A DNA stretch of 64,000 nucleotides. It comes from Zhongshania aliphaticivorans (GTDB lineage: Bacteria; Pseudomonadota; Gammaproteobacteria; Pseudomonadales; Spongiibacteraceae). The position numbers were made by a program, and so were the translations under genes. This document shows, piece after piece, positions 46,969-55,471 of this stretch; within the stretch, counting starts at the first letter, position 1, and every line of letters begins with the position of its first letter. The stretch spans positions 2,023,729 to 2,087,728 of the forward strand of contig NZ_CACSIK010000001.1 of the NCBI RefSeq assembly GCF_902705875.1, in the 5' to 3' direction. The notes under the pieces were generated by a model, which saw only the letters and a program-made list of their open reading frames with translations, was not told the DNA's origin and did not search any database.

Positions 46969-49491
46969 TTAAAAATTGTAACTGGCACTGCCTCCGAGAT
47001 ACCGTTGATAGTCTCGCGGATAAGCGTAAGCGACACGATCCCCGCCAGAACTCACTGACTTATTCGTTGTGTAGCGGTGATTTAGCAGATTTTTTAAGAA
47101 AAAATTAAACCGCAGCTTAGCGTTACCTAATCCTAGGTAGAGATCCAATACATCGAAAGCAGGATTAGGTGCCGCGTTCTCTACGAGTAAAGAAGTGTTT
47201 GGCGTTTTCTCGCTTTCGTAACGCCATACGCTACGGATGTCGGCACTCCAGTCAGTGCGGCCTAGTTTACGCCGATAATTAATTGTCATCCGCAACTGTT
47301 CCTCCGCATTATTCGGAAGGGCCAGCCCACTTTGATCAAATACTTGCTTACCGTCTACAACACTACAGCGATACTGTAAGTTTCCACCGGGGCAATTTAC
47401 CTTCGTACTTGAAAAAGTATCGTACACCGCATCATATAGTGCATAACTACCGATCAACTTTAAATTATCTGCAAACTTATACACCATATCAGCCTCAACA
47501 CCGCTAGACCGGACTTTGTCAGCATTAATAAAGCCGCCATAGGTGGCACTAGATTCGTCAGCTAGTAGCTGTGTTTGAACCTGATAATCTTTTATCGCCA
47601 TATCAAAATAAGTAACATCAAAAAACATGCGATTCGAGAATAAGGTGGTTTTCAAACCGACTTCAAAATTAGTCGATTTTTCCGGTCGCGTAGGAAAGTA
47701 TTCAGGCTGCTGCAAATTTGAATTACTCGTTACATGAAAAGAAGGCCCCTTATAACCCGTAGAATAATTCACATAACCACGGATAGCGTCACTAAATTGG
47801 TAGCCCAATACCGACTTGTAGGTAAGGTCAAAATTTGTATCTGCAAAGTTCGCACTGATGGAATCTCTGCGGACCAATGACATATCATCATTTGCCATGG
47901 CTTTTACTTCCGCGTAGTTTTCTAGGCCAGAACCCTCTTCTGGGGGGCGCAACCATAGTGAGGTAAAACCAGCGGAGCCTTTCTCGTACAGCGCCCTAAA
48001 GCCCAGAGTGGCATCGATTTGAGGTGAAATTTGATACCCGACCTGTCCATAAACTGCGGTATTGGTGAAATTAGAGGTGTACTGAGCTGACGAAAGATTA
48101 CGATCGGCCTGAAGTAATGTGCGATCTTGCCTGCCCTTCTGCTGATAATCATCAATAAACGCAAGTGCAGAATCCTTTGACACACAAGCCACTAGCACCC
48201 CATCTTCTATTACGCCTCGAGATGACGCGCCGGCGCCACCAATACAGCCATCGGTCACTTCAGAACGACTGCCAACGGTATCATGAAAGAACACACCAAC
48301 TACCCAGCTCCACAAATTTTCACCAATCGAGCTTAGGTTGAGCTCTTGCTGAACGACACCCACGCCCTCAGTTCCGGCACGGATTTCACGCTCCAAAGGA
48401 AATTTAAATGACGATGATCCAGAATTACCGTGAATCTCAAAATCGCGAAAACTAGCGATATAACTGAGGGGTATTCCATTAGCTAAGGTGTAATTGAGCT
48501 CGGCCGATACGCCGAAATTTTCAATTTTCTGGAAACTAACCGCGGTATTTTTCGAGGCAACCGGGATACCAAACTCCTTAAAGCTCGGTTCAGGATCAAT
48601 CATATTGTAGGAGGACGCCGACACCACGCCATTATCAATGCGAACAATCGGTGTCGGCCCAAAATCAGGAACAAGTTCGTCAATCACTGATGCACAGCAA
48701 TTGCTCATACTTTCTGAATATTCCATCCGCAGCAGAACATTGAAATGAGGATCACCCGCAAATAATAATTGTCCGCGAAGTCCCTCAGATAATCCGGCAC
48801 CAATATCCTCGCCACCAGGATATTCATTACGAATCCAGCCACCAACTTCACTGCGTTGGGCGTTCATACGAACAGCCCACTGTTCTCCTACAGGCAGGTT
48901 AACTGCCGCCTTGGTCTCCAAGCCCTCATATTCCGTTGCCTGTACAGAGATCCGTCCTATAAACGTGTCTAATTTTGGTCGCCTTGTTTCATACTGAATG
49001 ACACCTGTTGAGGCATTTTGACCAAAAAGTGTGCCCTGCGGCCCCCGCAAAGCTTCTACCTTAGCAACATCTGCGATCGCGGTATTTAACATAGACCGAC
49101 GGGGTAAAACCTCCCTATCAAAAACGATTAGGTTAGACGATCGCAAGCCAATGGCATTAGTGAAATTACCGAGCCCGCGAGTGCTGAGTGAGCTTGTCCG
49201 AATTTCAGAATCACCATTTACGCCGAAAATTGGAAGGTACTTATTACTAAAATCTGAATTATTCACCGGCTCAATTAGATTAATATCATCGCGAGTCGCA
49301 TCGATAGAAACCGTTTTTGACAAGAGCATTTGTTTACTTTCTTTAGCAAGCAGTGCTTTTTTTTCAAGGGCTTTTACTTTGTGGAACTTTTTATGTACTG
49401 AAATGGTAGCGGCCGTTGTAGCCGGTACAAAAAAAGTAATTAACAGACACCATAATGCGACTGAACCAGTTTTGTTATGTAGGAGATTCAC
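46969..49491 (-). CDS. TonB-dependent outer-membrane receptor
   Basis: 840 residues with a signal peptide (about 1-27). The plug domain is recognised by STRGLGNFTNAIGLRSSN and KVEALRGPQGTLFGQNAST, and the barrel ends in Phe (LGGSASYNF). The plug region begins unusually: about 50 Lys/Ala-rich residues precede it, and no clear TonB box or VTA-type motif is seen. This branch resembles marine TonB receptors for carbohydrates or small aromatics; the substrate is unknown. GTG start at 49491 with GAGG upstream. It stands alone. Confidence 0.85.
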   Translation of the reverse strand: MNLLHNKTGSVALWCLLITFFVPATTAATISVHKKFHKVKALEKKALLAKESKQMLLSKTVSIDATRDDINLIEPVNNSDFSNKYLPIFGVNGDSEIRTSSLSTRGLGNFTNAIGLRSSNLIVFDREVLPRRSMLNTAIADVAKVEALRGPQGTLFGQNASTGVIQYETRRPKLDTFIGRISVQATEYEGLETKAAVNLPVGEQWAVRMNAQRSEVGGWIRNEYPGGEDIGAGLSEGLRGQLLFAGDPHFNVLLRMEYSESMSNCCASVIDELVPDFGPTPIVRIDNGVVSASSYNMIDPEPSFKEFGIPVASKNTAVSFQKIENFGVSAELNYTLANGIPLSYIASFRDFEIHGNSGSSSFKFPLEREIRAGTEGVGVVQQELNLSSIGENLWSWVVGVFFHDTVGSRSEVTDGCIGGAGASSRGVIEDGVLVACVSKDSALAFIDDYQQKGRQDRTLLQADRNLSSAQYTSNFTNTAVYGQVGYQISPQIDATLGFRALYEKGSAGFTSLWLRPPEEGSGLENYAEVKAMANDDMSLVRRDSISANFADTNFDLTYKSVLGYQFSDAIRGYVNYSTGYKGPSFHVTSNSNLQQPEYFPTRPEKSTNFEVGLKTTLFSNRMFFDVTYFDMAIKDYQVQTQLLADESSATYGGFINADKVRSSGVEADMVYKFADNLKLIGSYALYDAVYDTFSSTKVNCPGGNLQYRCSVVDGKQVFDQSGLALPNNAEEQLRMTINYRRKLGRTDWSADIRSVWRYESEKTPNTSLLVENAAPNPAFDVLDLYLGLGNAKLRFNFFLKNLLNHRYTTNKSVSSGGDRVAYAYPRDYQRYLGGSASYNF

Positions 49492-49974
49492 CTAAGCCTC
49501 TTCAATCAAATTATTTTCGTGATTATTGGTTATAAAAGTACAATTATTAGTCTAAGCAAACTCACCGGTTTATGCCTATTTAGTAAACCTTACGCACAAA
49601 TCCTGCGCAAACTTGTAGCAAGAGTAAAATTAACTAATGGGTACATATACAGCAATAATTTAATCGTACTCATTTACTGAAACCCCATGGCCAGCCGCTA
49701 AGCTTGCTTACCACCGAAGCTAATTATTTATCCTTGCTGGTTTAACAGATACAATAATTGCTAATACCGGTGACAAGCACGTTTCATGCCCCAGCGTTAC
49801 AATTGCGATTTCTGGCACTAAATTTTAAGTCTACTAAACATTTTTTTTCAGTTATATTATTCAAACTATTAACGTAGCAATATCTTAGTGATATTAATCA
49901 AAACGCCCCCGACATACCAAGCTAAAATCAAACAGTCAAAGCTCAGTCCGACCATTCTGGTAAGTATTTTGCAA
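49492..49974. other. Gene-free stretch upstream of the TonB receptor
   Basis: About 480 AT-rich bases between the tadA stop and the receptor start; it should carry the receptor promoter. I find no Fur-type or other clear operator palindrome and no small gene. Confidence 0.45.
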
Positions 49975-50463
49975 TTAAAGCGTCTGACTCTTTAAAACGC
50001 GCTTTTCTTCACGCCGCCTCGCAAAAAATGCCTTCAATATTGCTGTCGCCTCAACTGCCAGAACACCACCTCGCCATGTAACTCGATGATTCATCTGTGG
50101 TTGCTCAAACAACTGCAAATGACTGCACACTGCCCCCGCCTTTGGTTCTGTTGCACCAAATACGAGCCGCGATACCCGACTATGAATAATAGCCCCGGCG
50201 CACATGGCACAAGGTTCAACGGTGACATACATAGTGGCATTAGGAAGTCGGTAATTGGCTTCCGATTGCCCAGCATTTCGCAGAGCAATAATTTCCGCGT
50301 GGGCAGTTGGGTCATGCTGAGTAATTGGTTGATTAAAACCCTCACCAATTACCACATTATCACGAACAATTAATGCCCCAACAGGCACTTCATTTAAGGC
50401 ATCTGCACGCAATGCCAAAGCCTGTGCTTTGTGCATCCAATATTCATCGCTAAATTCATCCAC
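49975..50463 (-). CDS. tadA: tRNA-specific adenosine deaminase TadA
   Basis: 162 residues of a cytidine/deoxycytidylate deaminase fold. The zinc site is HAEIIALRNAGQSEANY plus VEPCAMCAGAIIHSRV (H-A-E and P-C-x-x-C). VFGATEPKAGAVCS is typical of TadA. It deaminates A34 to inosine in tRNA-Arg(ACG), and is essential in E. coli. GTG start at 50463. It is transcribed alone. Confidence 0.95.
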   Translation of the reverse strand: MDEFSDEYWMHKAQALALRADALNEVPVGALIVRDNVVIGEGFNQPITQHDPTAHAEIIALRNAGQSEANYRLPNATMYVTVEPCAMCAGAIIHSRVSRLVFGATEPKAGAVCSHLQLFEQPQMNHRVTWRGGVLAVEATAILKAFFARRREEKRVLKSQTL

Positions 50464-50579
50464 TACTGTTCTATATACCTTTTACCCTGCAATCCCGTAA
50501 GTATTTTTCGACCGCACGCTACGATAGCGCCCGTTCTCTAGCGTATTATGTCATCAAAGATCTAGTTAATAATACTCTG

Positions 50580-51575
50580 TTACAGACTTGATGAAGGGTT
50601 AAAGCTCGCCGACAGTCTAACAATCATAGCTAGAGTTTCTTGATTACACCTCACCCGCTCAGCGGCTGATAGTGTCTTGGGACACACGCCTATTTTTAAT
50701 CCCAAATATTGGAGCTGCGACCAATCAACCACCTGAAGGCAGCGAGAAATTTGATCTTCTGTGAGTAGCGATTTTTCCGCTGAGTAAACATCCCGACCAT
50801 CAACATATGGCAACACGGGCGGCATATGAGTATCTTCCCACACACCATAAGGCGACGCTTCATCACTCACACCAGAAAACATCAAACCGCGCAGCAAGTC
50901 TGATTCAACAGCCAGTTTGATATGCTCCAACGGGCCATCAATGCTCCGTGTTTCCAGCGCTGAACGCCCCCAGTTGATTGCAATGCCTATATTGCAAGCA
51001 AACTCCTTATTAAGCGAAGCGATAACAGCAAGCTCATCCTCAATAGACAAAAACCCCTTTGACGGCTTTTGGCCTGCTACAAAAGTATCGCAATGCTCAA
51101 TGACTAGCGTTGCGCCACCCCAATCCCATGACTGCATTTCGGTCAACGACATTGTGAGAGACGCTGCTGAAGACGCGGCAACAGCCTGATTAGGGCTTGT
51201 TTGCAATTGGACATGTGTAACGGCTTGACGATTTACAAAGGTATTTAATTTATGTACGGCAAGTCGCATTTTCTCATAAAATGCCAACGCTGCTTCACGA
51301 CCAGAAGCATCATCAGAAGCGATTCCAAATTTGGGATTCGCCGCAATATTCCCCATAATGCCGGGCACACCGGTAAAGACAAAATCCCACTCAGGATTAA
51401 TATTTGCCAAGAACCAATCATCGTCTTCGGGATGTAAACTGCCAGCAAAGGCATGCTCAACGCCCCCAATATTATCTAAATCTTTAATACCGTCTAGGTA
51501 CTCAGCTTGTAACTGTGCATCCCATTTATCTGATTGCGGCACCGTCGCGTATGCACCAACGATATACTTCGCCAT
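50580..51575 (-). CDS. Conserved protein, probably DUF4862 family
   Basis: 331 residues from the ATG at 51575 (GGAG nine bases upstream; an in-frame TTG at 51584 adds three residues). There is no signal peptide. The alternating pattern of hydrophobic strands and helices, with Glu/His-rich strand ends (GATLVIEHCDTF, DWSQLQYLGLKIGV), suggests a TIM barrel like xylose-isomerase/endonuclease-IV-type enzymes. The DUF4862 label is from memory and only moderately sure. No operon partner; function unknown. Confidence 0.65.
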   Translation of the reverse strand: MAKYIVGAYATVPQSDKWDAQLQAEYLDGIKDLDNIGGVEHAFAGSLHPEDDDWFLANINPEWDFVFTGVPGIMGNIAANPKFGIASDDASGREAALAFYEKMRLAVHKLNTFVNRQAVTHVQLQTSPNQAVAASSAASLTMSLTEMQSWDWGGATLVIEHCDTFVAGQKPSKGFLSIEDELAVIASLNKEFACNIGIAINWGRSALETRSIDGPLEHIKLAVESDLLRGLMFSGVSDEASPYGVWEDTHMPPVLPYVDGRDVYSAEKSLLTEDQISRCLQVVDWSQLQYLGLKIGVCPKTLSAAERVRCNQETLAMIVRLSASFNPSSSL

Positions 51576-51787
51576 ATAACCCAACTCCCAAATAGAAACA
51601 ACCGAACGAATATTGTAATTTAATTACAAAAATTACTCGAATTCTACCAGAAGGCCAACCCAACTATCTATGCGTACCTCAGAACAGTAATCCAATTAAG
51701 CCACTACAACAGCAAACCAGATAAACGGGCGGGTTAACATTGAATATTCATAATGCTGTAAATAACCGCTCTTAATCTAGCGGCTTC

Positions 51788-52600
51788 TTACCCTAATACG
51801 CGAAGTAAAACCGCTTCAATACAACTCACCAAGCCCTCAACCTTGTTGGAATCTAAGGCATCACTATGAGGCAATGAAAACTGGCCCGCATCATTATCAA
51901 AGTATTTTCCAGACGCCGCAGCGAATTCTTCTGCTAACGCGGCGCGGCAAAGTACCTCAACTCCAATCGACAAGTCCTTGCCCGACACACCAAAGCCTTC
52001 TTTGACCATTTTACTCGCTAACATTGAACCAGGGTTTACCGCGATAACCGCTGGCCCACTCGCTTTCAATACGCCGGCCAAATAGAAAGACCACATGGTA
52101 ATAGCCAATTTACTTTGGGCATAAGCAGTGAAGTCATCGTCCAGTTCGCGCTCTCCCGTCATTGCGCGTAAATCAACACTCGCCTGCGCCGCAGAGGACA
52201 AATTAATGATCCGCCCGTCCGCAGAAAAAAGTGGCAGTAAACGCTGGGCAAGTAGATAAGGGGCAATAGTATTAACAGCAAATCGAGTATCTAATTTATC
52301 TGATGTCATCGGCTTCGCTAATTTAAACACCCCAGCATTATTAATTAGAACGTCGAGCTTACTGTGACCTTCAATGATCTTCTTCGCAAATGCCTCGACC
52401 GCCGCCAAATCGGAGAGATCAGCAAGGTAAGACTCGACTACCACGCCCTTGTCATACTGGCTTAGCATTGACTGAACCTCGTTCAGCTTTTGCTCACTGC
52501 GGCCATGCAATAGAATTCGATGGCCTTGCGTTACCAGTGCTTTGGCTGTTTCCAAGCCAATGCCATCTGTAGCTCCTGTAATTAAAATAGTTTTTCCCAT
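51788..52600 (-). CDS. Short-chain dehydrogenase/reductase
   Basis: 270 residues of the classical SDR fold. Cofactor-binding TGATDGIGLETAKALV, structural NNAG, catalytic Ser in IINLSSAAQ and YxxxK in YAQSKLAITMW are all present. The HGRSEQKL region after strand two (Arg) suggests NADP. The substrate is unknown; length and sequence resemble retinol dehydrogenase-like SDRs. It lies about 93 bases downstream of the alcohol-dehydrogenase-family gene on the same strand. Confidence 0.9.
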   Translation of the reverse strand: MGKTILITGATDGIGLETAKALVTQGHRILLHGRSEQKLNEVQSMLSQYDKGVVVESYLADLSDLAAVEAFAKKIIEGHSKLDVLINNAGVFKLAKPMTSDKLDTRFAVNTIAPYLLAQRLLPLFSADGRIINLSSAAQASVDLRAMTGERELDDDFTAYAQSKLAITMWSFYLAGVLKASGPAVIAVNPGSMLASKMVKEGFGVSGKDLSIGVEVLCRAALAEEFAAASGKYFDNDAGQFSLPHSDALDSNKVEGLVSCIEAVLLRVLG

Positions 52601-52693
52601 AACATCACCACTCGATATTGCATTCCATTAATCTCAGCCTACATAGCGCCTTAACATGGCGACATTTAGGCCGATGATCATCACTGAATAGGC

Positions 52694-53731
52694 CTAAAAA
52701 CCTGCCAATACGATCTTGCCTATTGATCTGCCAGATTCCAGTTCAGCATGGGCAGTTTTTAAATTTTGCGCGTTAATCGTCCCTAGGTTTTTACCCGCCG
52801 TGGTTTGAATATAGCCTTGATCTACCAAGTCAGAGACGCGGTTCAGTAATAGGCCTTGCTCGTGTTTATCTGCGGCATCAAACATTGAGCGAGCAAACAT
52901 AAATTCCCAGTGTAAAGATAAGCTTTTGGGTTTTATCTTAGCGACATCAAAGGATTCTGGGTCATCGATAAGCGCTATTTTTCCGAAGGGAACAAGCAAA
53001 TCTATATAGCTGTCGAAATAGGTTTCCGTGCTATTAAGACTAGCAACATGCGTGACCGGCCCAACACCTTTCTCCGCAATAAGCTGGTCAATCTGTGGCT
53101 TGAGATCTTGGGTATGGTCAACGACATGATGGGCACCTAGTTTTTTCACCCATGCGGCGGAGCTTTCTCGCGACGCAGTGGCAATAATCGTTGCGCCAGT
53201 CAGTGCTTTCGCCAGCTGAATAAAGATGGAGCCCACGCCACCGGCAGCCCCGACCACTAAAATAACGTCATTTGAGCTTTCAGCAGAACCGGGGGTTTGC
53301 TGGGGTATCTTTAAATGCTCAAACAATAATTCCCAAGCGGTAATTGTCGTTAACGGTAAGGCTGCTGCATCTGCGTCAGATAAACTTTTGGGTTTACGGC
53401 CAACGATGCGCTCGTCTACTAATTGATACTCAGCGTTACTGCCTGGGCGCGTAAGATCCCCTGCATAATAAACTTGGTCGCCCGGTTCAAACTGCGTAAC
53501 CGCCTCACCGGTAGCGACGACTTCACCAACCGCATCCCAGCCTATTACCTTATAAGCATTGTCTTCTGGTGCGACATTCTGGCGAATCTTATAATCTACT
53601 GGGTTCACTGCGATGGCACTCACTTTAATAAGCAAGTCATGCCCCACCGCCTTGGGCGTATCCAGTTCAATATCAACAAGTGACTCAGCGTCTTCAATCG
53701 CTAATGAATGTCGGTAGCCAATAGCTTTCAT
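52694..53731 (-). CDS. Medium-chain dehydrogenase, quinone-oxidoreductase-like
   Basis: 345 residues from the ATG at 53731 (GGAG seven bases upstream; TTG at 53743 is weaker). N-terminal GroES-like fold (GHDLLIKVSAIAVNPVDYKI) and a Rossmann domain with GAAGGVGSIFIQLAKAL. The zinc-ligand cysteines of classical alcohol dehydrogenases are absent, so a zinc-free NADPH:quinone/enone reductase is more likely despite the 'zinc-binding' family name. It is divergent from a LysR gene 104 bases away, which probably controls it. Confidence 0.9.
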   Translation of the reverse strand: MKAIGYRHSLAIEDAESLVDIELDTPKAVGHDLLIKVSAIAVNPVDYKIRQNVAPEDNAYKVIGWDAVGEVVATGEAVTQFEPGDQVYYAGDLTRPGSNAEYQLVDERIVGRKPKSLSDADAAALPLTTITAWELLFEHLKIPQQTPGSAESSNDVILVVGAAGGVGSIFIQLAKALTGATIIATASRESSAAWVKKLGAHHVVDHTQDLKPQIDQLIAEKGVGPVTHVASLNSTETYFDSYIDLLVPFGKIALIDDPESFDVAKIKPKSLSLHWEFMFARSMFDAADKHEQGLLLNRVSDLVDQGYIQTTAGKNLGTINAQNLKTAHAELESGRSIGKIVLAGF

Positions 53732-53834
53732 CGTTTTCTCCAAGGGATCATTTAAGTTGATGAAAGAATAGCGCTTGATTACCTCCTCATAAACAGCATA
53801 ATAATAGAAACTTTATCAAAAATAAATTGAATAT

Positions 53835-54770
53835 ATGCTGTTAGAAGACCTCCAAGTCATACTCAAAGTCGCTGAATTTCGCAGCATTACCGCCGCTGCG
53901 GCCCATTTAGACATGCGCGTTGCCACCGCAAGTGCCGCATTGAAGCGAGTCGAAAAAACGTTAGGGACGGAGTTATTTGTCCGAACAACGAGGCAGCTTC
54001 GGCTGTCGAACGCCGGTGAACGCTATATTCCGCAGTGCCAGCAAGCTGTTTCAATGCTTGACTTAGCCAAGCAGAACATTCAAGAAGATCCCGATACTGT
54101 CGAGGGCGAATTACGGCTTACCCTGTCATCAGACTTGGGTCGTAATATGGTCAGCCCATGGTTGGATGAGTTCATGTCTAATCACCCAAAAATTCGCCTC
54201 AAACTTAATATTAGTGACAGTACCATCGATTTTTACAGAGACGCCGTTGATGTCGCACTGCGCTATGGCTCACCGGCAGATGCCAACCTCTACGGTTTTA
54301 AAATATGTAATGTTCCTTCACTACTGTGTGCAACACCCGAGTATCTCCAGAAATACGGCACACCAAAGCATCCCCACGAGCTTCCGCCACATAACGGCTT
54401 GTTCTATCAACTCCACGATATTTTGCACAACACATGGACGTTCTCACGCGCTGGCAGTGATTTCAAAATTAAAATGAACGGCAATCGTGCCTCTAACGAT
54501 GGTGACCTAGTGAGACGCTGGTGTGTGGCAGGAAAAGGTATCGCCATAAAGTCATGCCTAGACATGTCATCAGACATTCTCGCCGGAAGAGTGATTACGC
54601 TTATCCCTGATTACACCCCCAAAGCAAGTGAACTTTGGTTGATCTGTCCTAGCCGGCAATCGATTACACCTGCTATTCGCTTGTTAAGAGATATGCTTCA
54701 AGACAAGTGCAGGACTATTTTAAAACAACTCATTAACGAAGGATTCATTACGCGCGACGCACTTAAGTAA
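53835..54770 (+). CDS. LysR-family transcriptional regulator
   Basis: 311 residues. The N-terminal winged helix-turn-helix reads AEFRSITAAAAHLDMRVATA then ASAALKRVEKTLGTELFVRT. The C-terminal effector domain resembles the LysR subgroup near CrgA/DmlR. It is divergent from the dehydrogenase gene, the usual LysR target arrangement, so it likely regulates 53731-52694 and perhaps the SDR. The inducer is unknown. Confidence 0.92.
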   Translation: MLLEDLQVILKVAEFRSITAAAAHLDMRVATASAALKRVEKTLGTELFVRTTRQLRLSNAGERYIPQCQQAVSMLDLAKQNIQEDPDTVEGELRLTLSSDLGRNMVSPWLDEFMSNHPKIRLKLNISDSTIDFYRDAVDVALRYGSPADANLYGFKICNVPSLLCATPEYLQKYGTPKHPHELPPHNGLFYQLHDILHNTWTFSRAGSDFKIKMNGNRASNDGDLVRRWCVAGKGIAIKSCLDMSSDILAGRVITLIPDYTPKASELWLICPSRQSITPAIRLLRDMLQDKCRTILKQLINEGFITRDALK

Positions 54771-54809
54771 ATACAATGCCAAGGATCAATCAACACGGTT
54801 TACGCCAAC

Positions 54810-55007
54810 TTAATCTTGTGTCAAAAAATCTTGGTAATTACGCACACCAAAATAGCGTATCGATTTTTTTAACTTTATTTTCTTTGCTATCAAAGCGTCG
54901 TCGCAATAGATTTTCAGCACTTGCTTGTTTGAGTTGCTGTCTACATCGTAGGAAAAGTCATCATTATGCTGAAGGTTTTCAAACTCTGATTTCATAATTA
55001 ATATCAT
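54810..55007 (-). CDS. Possible small hypothetical protein
   Basis: 65 codons, with a second ATG at 54992. The product is charged (Asp/Lys-rich, for example DDALIAKKIKLKKSIRYFG) and reads more like a protein than the shadow frames nearby. There is no homologue I recognise, and no clear ribosome site. It is convergent with the LysR gene. It may be a fragment or chance frame. Confidence 0.2.
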   Translation of the reverse strand: MILIMKSEFENLQHNDDFSYDVDSNSNKQVLKIYCDDALIAKKIKLKKSIRYFGVRNYQDFLTQD

Positions 55008-55316
55008 GCGAACCCTTCTAAGATTTTAAAAATTCCGCTGTAGATAAAAGCCATTCTAGCTTTGCTCAACGCGGTCATAAAGAGTAGCTATCGCTCAAAC
55101 ACCAACTCAACCACACAGAGAAACCCTGAACGAACATAGTTAAGCAATAACAAACGTCTTCAAACATGTAGTTAACAATCGTCAAAGTACTTCAAACCCT
55201 GCGCCACTATTCGCCCCCTCGCTACACGGCAACAAACTCCAACTACGTCATTATAAGCCCTCAATACTGAGATTAATTACTATCGACACTTGCTCACCCA
55301 TGCCAAGCCATATTAA

Positions 55317-55334
55317 GATACGTTATATCATTTC
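55317..55334 (-). promoter_or_regulatory. Zur-box match upstream of the ZnuD-like receptor
   Basis: On the minus strand it reads GAAATGATATAACGTATC, matching the proteobacterial Zur palindrome GAAATGTTATAACATTTC at 15 of 18 positions. It lies about 140 bases before the receptor start. Its core (ATGATATAACGT) recurs in the second site at 61900-61917. Confidence 0.7.
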
Positions 55335-55471
55335 ATTATTATTCGCTCACCAAAGAAAATATAGCCCCAGCTTGGGCGCCCTTTGCAAGCGTAAAAACGA
55401 AGTTCGTCTTACTTTTCAACAGAGGCTTAACAAAGCACAGTTGAGTATATATATGTGATTAGGAGTCTGTA

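Larger units (their letters stand above)
54771..55471. other. Gene-poor region before the zinc island
   Basis: About 700 bases between the LysR stop and the zinc receptor start. It holds a Zur-box match (55317-55334) and AT-rich runs near 55447-55455 that may be part of the receptor promoter. A possible tiny minus-strand gene lies at 54810-55007. Nothing else is evident. Confidence 0.5.
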
